Assembly: GCF_009901565.1 (NCBI RefSeq)
Contig: NZ_WXEW01000008.1
Span: forward strand, 1-64,000
DNA: 64,000 bases
Direction: 5' to 3'
From: Herbidospora solisilvae
GTDB lineage: Bacteria; Actinomycetota; Actinomycetes; Streptosporangiales; Streptosporangiaceae
The position numbers and the translations under genes are program-made. Positions 63,534-64,000 of the stretch are shown here, in pieces (positions within the stretch are counted from its first letter, which is position 1; each line of letters opens with the position of its first letter). The notes under the pieces are model-generated. The model was not told the origin of the DNA, did no database searches, and saw only the letters and a program-made list of their open reading frames with translations.

Positions 63534-64000
63534 GTGGTAATTCGATCATCGCGAGTGGCCGCCTTCCTGGCCGCGTCATTACTGGGGGCGTCGCTCGCGG
63601 CGATCCCTCTTCCCGCCAGGGCCGACATCGACCCGCCGCCGGGAGTCCCCGAGACCGTCACGGCCGACGCCCTGCCCACGTGGCAGATCAACGGCGTGGT
63701 CTGGAAGATGGCCACGGTCGGCAACACCGTCTACGCGGTCGGCAGCTTCACCCGCGCCCGCCCGCCGGGCACCGCCCCCGGAAACGCGGCCGAGGTGGTG
63801 CGGTCGAACATCCTGGCCTTCAACATCACCACGGGTAACGTCACCTCCTTCGCGCCGACGCTCAACGCCCAGGCCCGCACCATCGCCGTCTCGCCCGACC
63901 AGACGAAGATCTACATCGGCGGCGACTTCACCCAGGTCAACGGCCAGACCCGCAACCGGGTCGCGGCCTTCGACGTCGCCACGGGCAACCTCGAGTCGTG
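63534..64000 (+). CDS. Secreted delta-60-repeat beta-propeller, N-terminal part (runs off window)
   Basis: The GTG at 63534 follows TAGG by five bases and begins a signal peptide (VVIRSSRVAAFLAASLLGASLAAIP, cut near ARA). Then TVTADALPTWQINGVVWKMATVGNTVYAVGSFTRARPPGT and IYIGGDFTQVNGQTRNRVAAFDVATGNL. Same family as the protein at 60135. The C-terminus lies outside the window. About 97 bp separate it from the beta-helix gene. Confidence 0.82.
   Translation, partial: MVIRSSRVAAFLAASLLGASLAAIPLPARADIDPPPGVPETVTADALPTWQINGVVWKMATVGNTVYAVGSFTRARPPGTAPGNAAEVVRSNILAFNITTGNVTSFAPTLNAQARTIAVSPDQTKIYIGGDFTQVNGQTRNRVAAFDVATGNLES

Overview
High-GC actinobacterial chromosome. Very strong third-position GC, frequent GTG starts, many 4-nt GTGA/ATGA stop-start overlaps, mycothiol-type enzymes, DUF742/nitrate-sensor kinase genes and a Streptomyces-like GH10 xylanase point to Actinomycetia. 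A Streptosporangiaceae-like lineage (Nonomuraea, Streptosporangium and relatives) is an inference I cannot prove without a search. I saw no tRNA, rRNA, CRISPR array or transposase.

Layout. (1) 1-7730, minus strand: an arabinoxylan-degradation operon GH127 > GH43 > GH10 > GH62. All four enzymes are secreted and all carry ricin-type (CBM13) lectin modules. A LacI-family regulator (8636-9679) and matching palindromes lie upstream. (2) 9687-18800: housekeeping and accessory genes (MBL-fold hydrolase, large secreted subtilase, gamma-glutamyltransferase-like protein, mycothiol-dependent isomerase-type protein, secreted beta-helix protein, PASTA protein, ArsR/SRPBCC pair). (3) 18865-24664: a GCS2-type ligase, then two convergent, overlapping paralogues that each fuse a PD-(D/E)XK nuclease domain to a DUF2075 helicase. 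Each is preceded by the same ~77-bp structured leader, which can hide its ribosome binding site. A MazG-like pyrophosphatase and a Pyr_excise-family protein follow. (4) 24722-25597: a DUF6232 membrane protein and a small protein that share a Gly/Asn-rich motif at facing termini, an arrangement that recalls bacterial amyloid signalling pairs. (5) 25587-32712: WYL regulator with a divergent metabolic operon, an acyltransferase and a large secreted beta-helix/DUF5648 protein. (6) 32687-43989: a partial conservon (sensor kinase + DUF742), barstar, EamA transporter/GntR pair, phosphotransferase-like protein, DUF3800 protein, zinc ribbon, NmrA-like protein, a frameshifted DUF4365 gene with its coupled partner, and an LCP-family ligase.

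(7) 44237-64000 (runs off the end): a Wzx/Wzy-type exopolysaccharide cluster. It holds the priming sugar transferase, RmlA-RmlB-RmlD (no RmlC seen), FkbM methyltransferase, flippase, Wzz-like protein, two glycosyltransferases, a phosphotransferase, a sulfotransferase and an O-antigen-ligase-like polymerase. Interspersed are secreted beta-propeller and beta-helix proteins that probably act on or bind the polymer outside the cell. The divergent LCP protein at 42976-43989 could attach the polymer to peptidoglycan.

Most interesting for follow-up: the paired nuclease-helicases with their conserved SD-sequestering leader, the shared-motif pair at 24722-25597, and the broken DUF4365 two-gene unit.
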